Positions 34,432 through 42,339 of a stretch of 64,000 bases of DNA are shown here, one piece after another. The position numbers and the translations under genes were made by a program. A model generated the notes under the pieces. The model had not been told where the DNA came from, ran no database searches, and worked only from the letters and a program-made list of their open reading frames with translations. Location of the stretch: positions 1 through 64,000 of the forward strand of contig DBYX01000007.1 of the NCBI GenBank assembly GCA_002311665.1, given 5' to 3'. This stretch comes from Lachnoclostridium sp. UBA1175 (GTDB lineage: Bacteria; Bacillota; Clostridia; Lachnospirales; Lachnospiraceae). Each line of letters opens with the position of its first letter. The first letter of the stretch is position 1.

Positions 34432-36357
34432 ATGGGCAGAAAGATCGGTGTTCGATACATCAACAGCAATGAGAATAATCAGCGGCGTATCCTGGTCGTA
34501 CTGGGATTGATGGCAGTCGTGCTGGTGTTTCTGATCATTCGGATCGGCTACTGGCAGGTCAAGAAGGGAACAGAGTATCAGAACGCGATCCAGGACCAGG
34601 GCTACAACTCGACGGTCGGTTCCAAGATCCCGTTTCAGCGAGGCACGATCACCGATCGAAACGGCGTGCAGCTCGCGTACAGCAGCAAGACGTACAATGT
34701 CATACTCGACCCGAAGGTCATCAAATCGAGCGGCACGTTCATGACACACACGTTCGATGCGCTGCAGAAAGCTTTCGGCACGACGCAGGAAGAGTTCGAC
34801 GCGGCGATGGAGCAGAAGAACAGCAATTACTATATTCTTTATCGGAAGCAGCCGTACGAGAAGATCGCCAAATTCAAGGAGCAGCAGACAGACACCTCGA
34901 CCGAGGACCACAAGTTCATCAAGGGCGTCTGGTTCGAGACGGAATATGAGCGCCTGTATCCTTACGGCACCGCGGCTTCGCACGTGATCGGCTTCACGAA
35001 CGCGGGCAACGTCGGCTGCTGGGGGATTGAGCAGCAGTACAACTCGTACTTGAACGGTACGGACGGCCGCGTCTCCGGTTACTACGACGCGGACCTCAAC
35101 CTGATCACGAACACCTGGGACGCGGTCGCGGGTGACACGATCGTATCGACGATCGATCTGTACGCACAGCAGGCGGTCGAAAAGCATGTCAACGCATTTC
35201 TCGAAAAATACAAGGTGAACAACATCGGCGTCCTGGTGATGGACGCGACCAACGGCGAGATCGTCTCGATGGTCTCCAACCGGTCATACGACCTGAACAA
35301 CCCGCGAGATATCGTCCTGTTCGACGGCACCTCGGCGGAGGACGCGGACCTGACGGAGGAGGAACGCCTGAACGCGCTCAACCGCATGTGGCGAAACTTC
35401 TGTGTCTGTGACACGTATGAGCCGGGCTCCGTGTTCAAGTGTTTCACGGTGGCGGCAGCGCTCGAGGAGAAGATCGTCGCCAAGGATTCCCACTACAAAT
35501 GCACGGGTATCACGGAGGTGGGCGGCGCGAAGATCCGCTGCTCCCACAACGGCGAGGTAAGCCTGAAGGAAGCCATCTCGAAATCCTGCAACTCCGCCCT
35601 GATCGCCATCGCGGAGAAGGAGGGGGCGAAGCTGTTCTACCAGTACCAGACGCACTTCGGCTTCGGCTCGAAGACCGGTGTCGACCTTCCGGGTGAGGCG
35701 TCCGGCGTCATGATGAAACATACCAATTACTCCGACCTCGAGCTTGCGACGCAGAGCTTCGGTCAGGGTTTCAACGTTACGATGGTGCAGATCGCCGCGG
35801 CGTACGCGTCGCTGGTGAACGGCGGATACTATTATCAGCCGCATGTGGTGCGGCAGATCATGAATGCCGACGGCGCCACCGTGTACGACGCGACCAACCT
35901 TCTGGTCCGCAAGACCGTGAGCGCGGACACCTCCGCGTTTCTGCAGGAGGCGACGCTGCTGACCGTCGAGAGCGGTACGGCGAGACCGGCGCAGACGGAA
36001 GGTTATAAGCTCGGCGGCAAGACCGGTACCGCGAAGAAGGGTATCCGCGATCTGAACCAGTTCGTGGTATCCTTCATCGGCAGCGTGCCTTACAACAATC
36101 CGAAATACGTCATCTACGTCGTCATCGACCAGATCGACGACGAGAAACTGTACAACAGCAGCCGTCCGGCGACGGAGCTTACGAGCAAGATCCTGACGGA
36201 TATCCTGCCGTATCTCGGTGTGTATCCCGACGGCGACATCCACTACGGTGTGGAGTACACCGGGATCCCGGATGCGGACGAGGTCAACACTGCGGATCTG
36301 CAGGATTTTCCGGAGGACGGAGACAGCGAAACGAAGAACAGCGGAACGGACGACTGA
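34432..36357 (+). CDS. Class B penicillin-binding protein (FtsI/PBP2B/SpoVD type)
   Basis: A 641-residue transpeptidase that cross-links peptidoglycan at the septum. One N-terminal membrane anchor (about 20-40) is followed by a dimerisation domain (about 55-225). The transpeptidase has SVFK (333-336, active Ser333), SCN (385-387) and KTG (530-532). There is no PASTA domain at the C-terminus, unlike several Firmicute SpoVD/PBP2B proteins; instead the last 35 residues are acidic. Followed by ftsW, its expected glycosyltransferase partner. Vegetative (PBP2B) versus sporulation (SpoVD) role cannot be decided from sequence alone, but the linkage to ftsW, divIB and ftsZ favours division. Confidence 0.9.
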   Translation: MGRKIGVRYINSNENNQRRILVVLGLMAVVLVFLIIRIGYWQVKKGTEYQNAIQDQGYNSTVGSKIPFQRGTITDRNGVQLAYSSKTYNVILDPKVIKSSGTFMTHTFDALQKAFGTTQEEFDAAMEQKNSNYYILYRKQPYEKIAKFKEQQTDTSTEDHKFIKGVWFETEYERLYPYGTAASHVIGFTNAGNVGCWGIEQQYNSYLNGTDGRVSGYYDADLNLITNTWDAVAGDTIVSTIDLYAQQAVEKHVNAFLEKYKVNNIGVLVMDATNGEIVSMVSNRSYDLNNPRDIVLFDGTSAEDADLTEEERLNALNRMWRNFCVCDTYEPGSVFKCFTVAAALEEKIVAKDSHYKCTGITEVGGAKIRCSHNGEVSLKEAISKSCNSALIAIAEKEGAKLFYQYQTHFGFGSKTGVDLPGEASGVMMKHTNYSDLELATQSFGQGFNVTMVQIAAAYASLVNGGYYYQPHVVRQIMNADGATVYDATNLLVRKTVSADTSAFLQEATLLTVESGTARPAQTEGYKLGGKTGTAKKGIRDLNQFVVSFIGSVPYNNPKYVIYVVIDQIDDEKLYNSSRPATELTSKILTDILPYLGVYPDGDIHYGVEYTGIPDADEVNTADLQDFPEDGDSETKNSGTDD

Positions 36358-36394
36358 TCCGCGCCGCGCACTATAGAACGGGAAGGGCAGGAGC

Positions 36395-37975
36395 ATGGAA
36401 CCGAATGAGATCCGGAGAAGTCCGGCAAAACGGAAGAAGTACTACGACTACACCATGCTCTTCATGGTTGTGGCGCTGATCGCGATCGGCGTCATAATGA
36501 TCAGCAGCATAAGCGCATATAACGCTGCAAAATACGAGGGCAGCGCAACCTTCTACACGGACCGCCAGATGCTCTACGCGGCGGTCGGCATCGTGCTCAT
36601 GCTCGTGCTATCGCTCGTGGACTATCGCATATACGCGGCGGAAACGCCGGTTCACAAGCTGCCGATCCTGATCATCGGCGCATATCTGCTCATCGCTGCC
36701 GCACAGGCGGCGGTCATCGTGCTCGGCAGGAGCGGCTCGGATGCAAACGGCGCGGTGAACGGCGCGTCCCGTTGGATCGCCGTCGGCCGGTTCAAGATCC
36801 AGCCGGGTGAGTTTGCAAAGCTTTTTGTCATCGTGATCGCGGCCTACTGGCTGTGCCGCGTCGTGACAAGCCGGCACAGAACGCGCGACACGATCGCGTT
36901 CATCGGGGGGATCTCCGTGATCGGCGTGCTGGCTCTCGTGGAGAGTCTCACGACGGCCATCGTCCTCTTCGGTATTATGGGAGGACTGCTGTTCGTTTGC
37001 TCCCGAAAGAAACTGGTGTTTGCGATCATCGTAGCAGCGGGACTGCTGTGTGCGGTTCTGCTCGTAAAATACGTGAAAGCGCAGGATGCCTCGTCCGGAA
37101 GTTTCCGTTTGCGCCGAGTCTATGAGTGGCTTCATCTCGATGACAAGGACAACGACGGACAGGTGAAACAGGGTCTGTACGCGGTGGCGTCCGGCGGTCT
37201 GTTCGGCAAGGGCTTCGGACAGAGTGCGCAGAAGCTCGGGCACATTCCCGAGGTTCACACGGATATGATCTTCGCGTGTATCGTGGAGGAGCTCGGCCTG
37301 GTCGGCGGGGCGGCCATTCTGATACTGTTTGCGCTTCTTCTGTGGCGGATCGCGATCATCGCGATCAACGCGCAGGAACTGTACGGAACACTGCTATGCT
37401 TCGGTGTGATGCTCCACATCGGGCTCCAGGTGTGTATCAACGTGGCGGTTGTGACCGGGACGATCCCGTCCACGGGTGTCACGCTGCCGTTCATCAGTTA
37501 CGGCGGTTCTTCCCTTCTGGTGTTGTGCGCGGAGTGCGGCGTTGTGCTCAACGTGTCGCGCAACATCGGTGAGCGTAAGAATATATCTGTTCTCGAGTAC
37601 ATTGAACCGGCGGGAGCGAACCGCCGGAACAAAGCGGACGGCGCGAGAGGAGACGGCGGTCTGTACCCCGTCAAGAACGAGCCCACGGGGCGGAAGCGTC
37701 CGAAGAGACGTCCGCTCGGCCTGTTCTCCGGAAACGGTCAGGGCAGGGAGACGGCGCGGGGGAATATGCGCAAGTCGGAGAGCAGCCGCGCTTCGGAGAG
37801 CCGGCGCGGACAAACCGGCAGGGCATCCGCGGACGACGGGGAGAGCAGGAAAAACTCCGGCACGGTGCGGGGCACCGGTACGGACAACGCGACGCGGGAG
37901 ACGCAGAGCGGAGCCGGCAGGTACAGCATCGACATAGAGCTGGGGAAGCCGGCCAGAAGAGACCCGGACGAGTGA
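36395..37975 (+). CDS. ftsW: FtsW/RodA/SpoVE family peptidoglycan glycosyltransferase
   Basis: A 526-residue SEDS protein polymerising lipid II. About ten membrane segments fill residues 17-400, with family motifs DYRIY, GASRWI (in NGASRWIAVGRFKIQPGEFAK), the EVHTDMIFACIVEELGLVGG loop with its catalytic-type Asp, and GVTLPFISYGGSSLL near the end. After the last segment comes a hydrophilic tail of about 130 residues rich in Arg, Gly, Ser and Lys (about 398-526), far longer than usual. GGCAGGAGC precedes the ATG. Linked to a class B PBP, so FtsW or SpoVE is more likely than RodA. Confidence 0.9.
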   Translation: MEPNEIRRSPAKRKKYYDYTMLFMVVALIAIGVIMISSISAYNAAKYEGSATFYTDRQMLYAAVGIVLMLVLSLVDYRIYAAETPVHKLPILIIGAYLLIAAAQAAVIVLGRSGSDANGAVNGASRWIAVGRFKIQPGEFAKLFVIVIAAYWLCRVVTSRHRTRDTIAFIGGISVIGVLALVESLTTAIVLFGIMGGLLFVCSRKKLVFAIIVAAGLLCAVLLVKYVKAQDASSGSFRLRRVYEWLHLDDKDNDGQVKQGLYAVASGGLFGKGFGQSAQKLGHIPEVHTDMIFACIVEELGLVGGAAILILFALLLWRIAIIAINAQELYGTLLCFGVMLHIGLQVCINVAVVTGTIPSTGVTLPFISYGGSSLLVLCAECGVVLNVSRNIGERKNISVLEYIEPAGANRRNKADGARGDGGLYPVKNEPTGRKRPKRRPLGLFSGNGQGRETARGNMRKSESSRASESRRGQTGRASADDGESRKNSGTVRGTGTDNATRETQSGAGRYSIDIELGKPARRDPDE

Positions 37976-38003
37976 CGGACCGGGTGTGGACGAGAGGGCG
38001 GAT

Positions 38004-38834
38004 ATGGCGGTTATTCGGGTAGAAAAACGGAGCGTGAGATTTTTTCGCCGTATGGCCATTCTGTCATTCATCGTGTTTGTGCTCACACTCATCGCATACC
38101 AGCTGCACAGGAAATACCGGATCGATCCGGAGCAGGATATCAGCGTAACGATCGTCGGATTTTCCGAGAGATACACGGAGCAGGAGATCAGGGATCACGT
38201 GATCCGCGACCGCTTCCGCGACCGGTACTCGCTGCTGATCAAGTGGTATTACAAATATTACGAGGCGGACCCGCTTCCGTTTATCGAGAAGATCACCGTG
38301 GAGGTGGACGACGCGGGGAAAATACAGATCACCGCGTACGAAAAACCGCCGATCGCCTGTATATACGACATGGGCTTTTACCTGTATTTCAACCGCGACG
38401 GCGAGATCATTTCCTCCCGGGCGACCAACACGGAAAATCTGCCCGTGGTGACGGGATTGAAGTACAACAACCTCGCGATGTACCAGGTGTTCGAGACGCA
38501 GGACAACAGCCTGTTCCAGGTGATCTTAAGCATCGTGTTCGAGATGCAGAACAAGGGCTTCAACATCGATGAGATCGCGTTCGACGCGAACAAATCGGTG
38601 ACGATCCATGTCGGGGAAAACCGGTATATGCTCGGGGTGCGGAAGGTGTACGACGTGCAGATCGCGATGATCCCCGAGGTGGAGCGGAAACTCCGCGAAC
38701 GCAACGAGGAAAAGGGCAAAAACAGCGCCTACGACATCAACATGGAAGGCGTGATGAGAACCGGTGACGACTTCTACGCGAGGGAGAGAACGGAGCCGTC
38801 CGAAAGCGAACCGAAGGATTCGGAAACACCGTGA
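38004..38834 (+). CDS. divIB: DivIB/FtsQ-type cell division protein
   Basis: A 276-residue bitopic division protein. A short basic cytoplasmic part is followed by one membrane segment (about 17-36; MAILSFIVFVLTLIAYQL), then a POTRA-like domain (SVTIVGFSERYTEQEIRDHV) and a beta domain with the PVVTGLKYNNLA segment. An acidic/Ser-rich tail ends the protein. The ATG at 38004 has GAGAGGG upstream; a GTG at 37986 is an alternative. Sequence conservation is low in this family, and the call is supported by its place between ftsW and ftsZ. Confidence 0.85.
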   Translation: MAVIRVEKRSVRFFRRMAILSFIVFVLTLIAYQLHRKYRIDPEQDISVTIVGFSERYTEQEIRDHVIRDRFRDRYSLLIKWYYKYYEADPLPFIEKITVEVDDAGKIQITAYEKPPIACIYDMGFYLYFNRDGEIISSRATNTENLPVVTGLKYNNLAMYQVFETQDNSLFQVILSIVFEMQNKGFNIDEIAFDANKSVTIHVGENRYMLGVRKVYDVQIAMIPEVERKLRERNEEKGKNSAYDINMEGVMRTGDDFYARERTEPSESEPKDSETP

Positions 38835-38896
38835 AGAGGCAATCGTATCATTTCGGCGGAGATGTTCCGTTATTCGGTTAAAAACGGAAAAAATGC

Positions 38897-38925
38897 TTGC
38901 TATTTTAAGCATTTGATTATATCAT
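38897..38925 (+). promoter_or_regulatory. Candidate ftsZ promoter
   Basis: TTGCTA (38897-38902) and TATCAT (38920-38925) are 17 bases apart. They sit in an AT-rich stretch with an overlapping hairpin, AAATGCTT (38891-38898) with AAGCATTT (38907-38914). Transcription would start near 38932, so the ATG at 38931 would not be in this transcript. Confidence 0.55.
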
Positions 38926-38952
38926 AGAGAATGGCTAATAGGAATATTATGC

Positions 38953-38972
38953 AAAAGGAGGATACAACGTTG
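38953..38972 (+). promoter_or_regulatory. Ribosome-binding site that sets a TTG start for ftsZ
   Basis: AAAAGGAGG (38953-38961) lies eight bases before an in-frame TTG (38970-38972). The in-frame ATG codons at 38931 and 38949 have no ribosome site, and the second lies almost on top of the AAAAGGAGG. The resulting N-terminus resembles that of other clostridial FtsZ proteins (Met-Leu/Val-Glu-Ile). Confidence 0.8.
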
Positions 38973-40235
38973 GTTGAAATCAAGGGAGAAGAGAACGAGG
39001 CTGCTGCAAAGATACTGGTTATCGGTGTCGGCGGCGCCGGCAACAACGCGGTAAACCGCATGATCGAAGAGGGTATCGTGGGCGTTGAGTTTATCTGTGT
39101 CAACACCGACAAACAGCACCTCAAGAATTGCAGGGCTCCTCAGTGCATTCAGATAGGCGAGAAATTGACGAAAGGTCTCGGTGCGGGTTCCCAGCCGGAT
39201 GTCGGCGAGAAGGCGGCCGAGGAGAGCAAGGAAGAACTGACGCAGATCATCAAGGGCGCGGATATGGTGTTCGTAACCTGCGGTATGGGCGGCGGCACCG
39301 GTACCGGCGCAGCTCCCGTGGTAGCGCAGATCGCGAAGGAGATGGGCGTTCTGACCGTCGGTATCGTCACCAAACCTTTCCGTTTTGAGGCTAAGCAGCG
39401 CATGGCGAACGCTCTTTCCGGTATTGAGCGTCTTCGTCAGTCCGTAGATACATTGATCGTGATCCCGAACGACCGTCTGCTGGAGATCGTAGATCGCCGC
39501 ACGACGATGCCGGAGGCTCTCCGCAAGGCGGATGAGGTCCTTCAGCAGGGTGTTCAGGGTATCACCGACCTCATCAACGCTCCGGCGTTGATCAACCTTG
39601 ACTTCGCGGATGTCGAGACCGTTATGAAGGATAAGGGCGTTGCCCACATCGGTATCGGCTACGGCTCCGGCGACGACAAGTGTATGGAGGCCGTGAAGCA
39701 GGCTACGACTTCGCCTCTTCTGGAGACGAACATTGAGGGCGCGAGCCATGTGATCCTTCACATCGCGGGCGCTGTCAGCCTGATCGAGGTCAACGAGGCA
39801 GCTACCTACGTGCAGGAGCTTGCAGGCGAGGAAGCCAACATCATCTTCGGTGCGATCTACGACGAGTCTTCGCCGGATCAGTGCCGCATCACGGTGATCG
39901 CTACGGGTCTTGAGGAGCATCCGAGCTCGATGTCCCAGAGCGCAGCCAACCGCCAGAATTATACGCAGAAGAAGACTTCTCAGGCCGGCGCTTACACCGG
40001 TTTCGGATATACCAACCGCGCAGCGGTTTCGACGCCCGCACCGGCACCCAGCATGCCTACGGCGGCAACCGTGCAGCCCGCTGCACAGGTGAGACCGAAT
40101 TACGCGACGCCCGCACCGGCACCGGTGACGGAGCAGCCGACGTACGCGGCACCCACTTACAGTAAGCCGGCATCGTCCGAGAACGCGTCCGGCGGCATCA
40201 AGATTCCGGATTTCCTGCAGAAGAACCGCAAGTGA
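38970..40235 (+). CDS. ftsZ: Cell division GTPase FtsZ
   Basis: A 421-residue tubulin homologue forming the Z-ring. From the TTG start, GVGGAGNNAVNRM is at 19-31, the tubulin signature GGGTGTG at 107-113, and the T7 synergy loop NLDFADV at 209-215. A Pro/Ala-rich linker of about 80 residues leads to the conserved C-terminal peptide IKIPDFLQKNRK, which binds FtsA, SepF or EzrA-type partners. No ftsA or sepF is in the window. The hairpin after the stop and an independent upstream promoter suggest separate control from ftsW-divIB. Confidence 0.97.
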   Translation: MVEIKGEENEAAAKILVIGVGGAGNNAVNRMIEEGIVGVEFICVNTDKQHLKNCRAPQCIQIGEKLTKGLGAGSQPDVGEKAAEESKEELTQIIKGADMVFVTCGMGGGTGTGAAPVVAQIAKEMGVLTVGIVTKPFRFEAKQRMANALSGIERLRQSVDTLIVIPNDRLLEIVDRRTTMPEALRKADEVLQQGVQGITDLINAPALINLDFADVETVMKDKGVAHIGIGYGSGDDKCMEAVKQATTSPLLETNIEGASHVILHIAGAVSLIEVNEAATYVQELAGEEANIIFGAIYDESSPDQCRITVIATGLEEHPSSMSQSAANRQNYTQKKTSQAGAYTGFGYTNRAAVSTPAPAPSMPTAATVQPAAQVRPNYATPAPAPVTEQPTYAAPTYSKPASSENASGGIKIPDFLQKNRK

Positions 40236-40287
40236 TCGGAATAAGGCATTTTTGGTAAATAATGCCGATAAAAACCCTTATTTAGTA

Positions 40288-40329
40288 TCAAATGTGCACA
40301 AAATGCGACCCATTTATTGTGCATTTTGA
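40288..40329 (+). terminator. Imperfect hairpin, probable ftsZ terminator
   Basis: TCAAATGTGCACAAAATG pairs, with small bulges, with CATTTATTGTGCATTTTGA around a CGACC loop. A smaller hairpin, GGCATT...AATGCC, lies at about 40248-40269, directly after the stop. The uridine tract is inside the stem rather than after it, so efficiency is unclear. Confidence 0.5.
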
Positions 40330-40340
40330 TAATAGTAAAA

Positions 40341-40360
40341 TTGTAACGGATTTGTTACAA
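40341..40360 (+). promoter_or_regulatory. Perfect inverted repeat, probable operator
   Basis: TTGTAAC (40341-40347) and GTTACAA (40354-40360) form a perfect 7+7 inverted repeat with a 6-base centre, 40 bases before the secreted-protein start codon. Two possible -10 elements touch it: TAAAAT at 40336-40341 and TACAAT at 40356-40361. Neither has a strong -35. This is the layout of a repressor operator at a promoter; the regulator is unknown. Confidence 0.55.
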
Positions 40361-40400
40361 TACCTGTAGTTGTGAATTCACATTAAGGAGGTAACTTTTC

Positions 40401-40985
40401 ATGAAAAAGTTATTGGCAACTGTACTTGCAGTTGTTCTTGCGATGACGATGGTTCTCGGTACCGCACTTGCAGCTGAGACCGAGCTTGCAACGAGCAATG
40501 CAGACATCACGGATGCAGTTAACGGAGCTCCCGCAGGTTCCAAGCTCATCATCAAGGTTGAGTTTACCGGTGAGCAGGTTGTTAACTGGGAAACGAACGA
40601 ATTGGGACCCGCTCCCGAGAACCTTGACGCTGGTTGGGGCGTTGGTGGTCTTTGCACCGCTGGCGACTGGGGCGCTGTAGACGGCGACTTCGAGTACAAG
40701 ATCCCTGCTAAGCCTGAAGTAGGCGCTACCGCAGAGGTTACGTTCGATGTTGACGCTGTTAAGCAGGCTGCTTCCGGCAACATTCTTGTTAACTTCTTCA
40801 ACGGTTACTGGGTACGCAGTGTCGTTCTCAAGACCCCGGATGCTGATCCGGTTGACAACCCTCCGGTTGACAATCCCGGCGACGACACCCCTCAGACGGC
40901 TGATACCATGACCGTAGTTCTGTTCGCAGGCGTTGCAATCCTCGCCCTTGCAGGTGTGGTTGTTACGAAGAAGGCTCGCGCTTAA
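40401..40985 (+). CDS. Small secreted protein with signal peptide and sortase-like C-terminal anchor
   Basis: I do not recognise the family. The 194-residue product has a clear signal peptide (MKKLLATVLAVVLAMTMVLG, cleavage near ALAAE, about residue 25). A compact, Gly/Trp-rich, probably beta-sandwich domain (about 30-150) with several Trp and two Cys-poor aromatic stretches follows. Then come a Pro/Asp linker with two VDNP repeats, a TPQTADT motif, one hydrophobic segment and a short KKARA tail. That ending resembles the (N/S)PQTG-type sorting signals common in Lachnospiraceae, though Gly is replaced by Ala. A perfect AAGGAGGT site lies upstream, codons are more T-ending than in neighbours, and a strong terminator follows. 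This pattern suggests abundant expression. Confidence 0.75.
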   Translation: MKKLLATVLAVVLAMTMVLGTALAAETELATSNADITDAVNGAPAGSKLIIKVEFTGEQVVNWETNELGPAPENLDAGWGVGGLCTAGDWGAVDGDFEYKIPAKPEVGATAEVTFDVDAVKQAASGNILVNFFNGYWVRSVVLKTPDADPVDNPPVDNPGDDTPQTADTMTVVLFAGVAILALAGVVVTKKARA

Positions 40986-41017
40986 TCGCAGAACCGATTG
41001 TTAACAGAGTAATCGAA

Positions 41018-41051
41018 GAAAGCTCCCGCTTGTCGGGAGCTTTCTTTTTTT
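41018..41051 (+). terminator. Strong intrinsic terminator of the secreted-protein gene
   Basis: GAAAGCTCCCG (41018-41028) pairs perfectly with CGGGAGCTTTC (41034-41044) around a CTTGT loop, followed by seven T's (41045-41051). Confidence 0.95.
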
Positions 41052-41060
41052 GTGCAACGG

Positions 41061-41089
41061 TTGCCAATTTGATGACATCGTGATACAAT
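41061..41089 (+). promoter_or_regulatory. Sigma-A promoter of the Mrp/Mbh antiporter operon
   Basis: TTGCCA (41061-41066) and TACAAT (41084-41089) are 17 bases apart, with TG one base before the -10. It lies ten bases after the preceding terminator and about 30 bases before the first gene. It is the only strong promoter I see for the ten-gene operon. Confidence 0.75.
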
Positions 41090-41120
41090 ACCTCTGAATT
41101 TTCTTATCGGGAGGCAAGGA

Positions 41121-41615
41121 ATGTTCCTGCTGTTTCTGGTTATCTGGATTATCTTGAACGGACGACTGACCTTGGAGGTTGTCGGGATCGGTCTTGTTCT
41201 TTGCGTGCCTCTCGGATTCTTCTTCAGCCGCTTTATGAATTACTCACTCCGCAAGGAGTTTCGCCTTCTGTCGAAACTGACCTGGGCGGTGCGGTATGTC
41301 ATCATCCTGCTCCGCGAGATCATCAAGGCGAATTTCGAGGTCCTGCGGCTTGTTCTTTCGTCAAAGTATGAGCCGGAACCCGTGCTGATGTCCTTTCATA
41401 CGGATATCAAGAGGGACAGCGCGAGAGTTCTCCTGGCCAATTCCATCACGCTGACACCCGGCACGATCACCGTCGGCCTCTCCGAGGACGGACGTTTTCT
41501 TGTGCATGCGCTCGATCGCGAGATCGCGGAGGGCACGGAGGACAGCGTGTTTATTCATATGATCCTGGAACAGCAGTCCGATGCGGCCACCGGGAAGACG
41601 GGAGGCGACGTATGA
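41121..41615 (+). CDS. mrpE: Mrp/Mnh antiporter subunit E (MbhA-like)
   Basis: A 164-residue membrane protein of the MnhE/MrpE family. Two or three membrane segments fill the first half. The diagnostic LLANSITLTPGTITVGL motif starts at about residue 109, followed by a soluble C-terminal part. GGGAGG (41109-41114) precedes the ATG. It overlaps mrpF by four bases (ATGA). It is the first gene of the operon, matching the mbhA position in archaeal Mbh clusters. Confidence 0.92.
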   Translation: MFLLFLVIWIILNGRLTLEVVGIGLVLCVPLGFFFSRFMNYSLRKEFRLLSKLTWAVRYVIILLREIIKANFEVLRLVLSSKYEPEPVLMSFHTDIKRDSARVLLANSITLTPGTITVGLSEDGRFLVHALDREIAEGTEDSVFIHMILEQQSDAATGKTGGDV

Positions 41616-41998
41616 CGATCTCCGCAGCTTCAGGGTACCTCTTCGGCGGTTCCATCATAGTGCTTGTACTCATCATGTTTGCTTGCCTGGTGCGCGCGAT
41701 CCGCGGCCCGGAGATTGCCGACCGCATTGTTGCCGTCAATATGCTTGGCACGTTGACGATCATGGTGATCTGTATTCTCTCCCTGTGGCAGAACGAGAGT
41801 TATCTGCTCGATGTGTCGCTGATCTACGCGATGATCAGCTTCCTCGCGGTGGTCGTTCTGACGAGGGTTTATCTCGGTGTGCACCGGGAGCACCTTGCAA
41901 GCCGGCAACGCGGTGCCGGTCAGGACGACGGGAGCGCGGCAGTGTCGGATGCCGCCAAATCGGACAGTGAACTGTCCGGGGAAGGGGGCGACCGATGA
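41612..41998 (+). CDS. mrpF: Mrp/Mnh antiporter subunit F (MbhB-like)
   Basis: A 128-residue protein with three membrane segments. The MnhF family core is VLIMFACLVRAIRGPEIADR (RAIRGP motif) followed by IVAVNMLGTLTIMVI and a third helix, SLIYAMISFLAVVVLTRVYL. The hydrophilic tail of about 35 residues is longer than in many MrpF proteins. It is coupled to both neighbours by ATGA overlaps. Confidence 0.9.
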   Translation: MTISAASGYLFGGSIIVLVLIMFACLVRAIRGPEIADRIVAVNMLGTLTIMVICILSLWQNESYLLDVSLIYAMISFLAVVVLTRVYLGVHREHLASRQRGAGQDDGSAAVSDAAKSDSELSGEGGDR

Positions 41999-42339
41999 TG
42001 GAATGGGTACGTTTCGGTATCGGCAGCCTGTGCATTCTGTGCGGGCTTGCCATAGCGGTCATCGCGGCGTTCGGTCTGTTTAAGTTCCGTTTTGCGCTGA
42101 ACCGCATGCACGCTGCCGCGATCACGGATACTCTCGGGATCCTCATGGTCCTTTTGGGGCTGATCATTTTGCGTGGATTCTGCTTTGATTCGCTGAAGCT
42201 CGGGCTGATCATCCTGTTCTTCTGGTTCGCAAGCCCCGTGTCAAGCCATCTGCTGGCCGGCCTGGAGGTCGAGATCAGCGACCGCCTGAAGGACAACTGC
42301 GAGATCGAGGAGAACGAGCGGAAAGGCGGCCAATCATGA
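41995..42339 (+). CDS. mrpG: Mrp/Mnh antiporter subunit G (MbhC-like)
   Basis: A 114-residue protein with three membrane helices of the MnhG/MrpG family: GSLCILCGLAIAVIAAFGLF, FRFALNRMHAAAITDTLGI (the RMHAATKADTLG-like family motif) and a third helix ending in FWFASPVSSHLLA. A charged tail follows. The start and stop both overlap neighbours by four bases. Confidence 0.9.
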   Translation: MMEWVRFGIGSLCILCGLAIAVIAAFGLFKFRFALNRMHAAAITDTLGILMVLLGLIILRGFCFDSLKLGLIILFFWFASPVSSHLLAGLEVEISDRLKDNCEIEENERKGGQS

